5,422 nucleotides of DNA from Christensenella sp. UBA1259. GTDB lineage: Bacteria > Bacillota > Clostridia > Christensenellales > Borkfalkiaceae. This document shows positions 5,186-5,422 of the stretch, piece by piece (within the stretch, counting starts at the first letter, position 1; each line of letters begins with the position of its first letter). The DNA lies in the NCBI GenBank assembly GCA_002308755.1, contig DBVR01000037.1:1-5422 (forward strand). Direction: 5' to 3'. The notes beneath the pieces were generated by a model. It was not told the origin of the DNA. It saw nothing but the letters and a program-made list of their open reading frames with translations, and made no database searches. The translations under genes were made by a program, and so were the position numbers.

Positions 5186-5422
5186 TTACTTCAAGAAACC
5201 TTTGTAGTTTTTCATCATTATCTGCGAAGTAAGCGCCTGATCGAATTCCAACGCCACCGACACGACTATGAGAAGTCCCGTCGCGCTGAACACGTTGACC
5301 AACGTATCCCCGCCGATAGATTTGAATACCACCGAAGGCACCAGCGCCACGATCGCGAGATATATCGCGCCGAAAAGCGTTATCCTGTTGGAAACTTTCT
5401 TTAAATAATCGGCGGTGGGTTT
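5186..5422 (-). CDS. secY: SecY preprotein translocase subunit, C-terminal fragment (cut by window edge)
   Basis: This is the 3' end of secY, the channel-forming subunit of the SecYEG translocase in the cytoplasmic membrane. The frame is open from the window edge to a TAA at 5188-5186 and gives 78 residues; the N-terminal part lies outside. The fragment opens with KPTADYLKKVSNRITLFGAI, the conserved cytoplasmic loop leading into the ninth membrane helix. A second hydrophobic stretch, LLIVVSVALEF, fits the tenth helix, and the short cytoplasmic tail ends in NYKGFLK, matching the (H/N)Y(K/R)GF ending usual in Firmicutes. The gene ends four bases before the adk start, as in the standard spc operon. 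No frameshift or stop interrupts the visible part. Identity rests on recognised family sequence and on gene order. Confidence 0.96.
   Translation of the reverse strand, partial: KPTADYLKKVSNRITLFGAIYLAIVALVPSVVFKSIGGDTLVNVFSATGLLIVVSVALEFDQALTSQIMMKNYKGFLK

Noticed and set aside
1..5422. Mobile elements, CRISPR repeats, tRNA or rRNA genes, phage or defence genes
   Set aside because: No direct or inverted repeats of meaningful length, no RNA-gene hallmarks, and no break in gene order or coding style were seen; the window is a core housekeeping operon.

Overview
The window is a stretch of the conserved spc-alpha ribosomal protein operon, and every gene reads on the minus strand. In transcription order (high to low coordinate) it holds the 3' end of secY, then adk, map, a small KOW-domain gene, infA, rpmJ, rpsM, rpsK, rpsD, rpoA and rplQ. 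The source is most likely a Clostridia-type Firmicute. Supporting points are the order secY-adk-map-KOW-infA-rpmJ, rpsD sitting between rpsK and rpoA, strong AGGAGG ribosome binding sites, an adenylate kinase with a four-cysteine lid, and a long form of L17 that I recall from several Clostridia. A finer placement (for example in the Christensenellales) would be a guess.

Layout: positions 5186-5422 are the C-terminal 78 residues of SecY, cut by the window edge. Positions 3308-5181 are adk, map, the KOW gene and infA, packed with gaps of 3-9 bases or a 4-base overlap, so they are probably translationally coupled. rpmJ, only 38 codons, is at 3170-3286. A 126-base AT-rich gap (3044-3169) separates it from the alpha-type block rpsM-rpsK-rpsD. 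A second gap of 118 bases (1503-1620) separates rpsD from rpoA, and rplQ follows rpoA after 3 bases. Positions 1-35 lie beyond rplQ and show no terminator.

Together these genes supply small-subunit head and platform proteins (S13, S11, S4), large-subunit proteins (L36, L17), initiation factor 1, the RNA polymerase alpha subunit, the SecYEG channel core, the N-terminal methionine-removing enzyme and the enzyme that recycles AMP. This is the usual grouping of translation, transcription, secretion and nucleotide supply under shared growth control. All genes look intact apart from the edge-truncated secY.

I do not see a new biological system here. The points most worth a second look are the two longer gaps, which can fold into modest RNA structures where r-protein autoregulation could act, the roughly 50 extra residues in L17, and the poorly understood KOW-domain protein.
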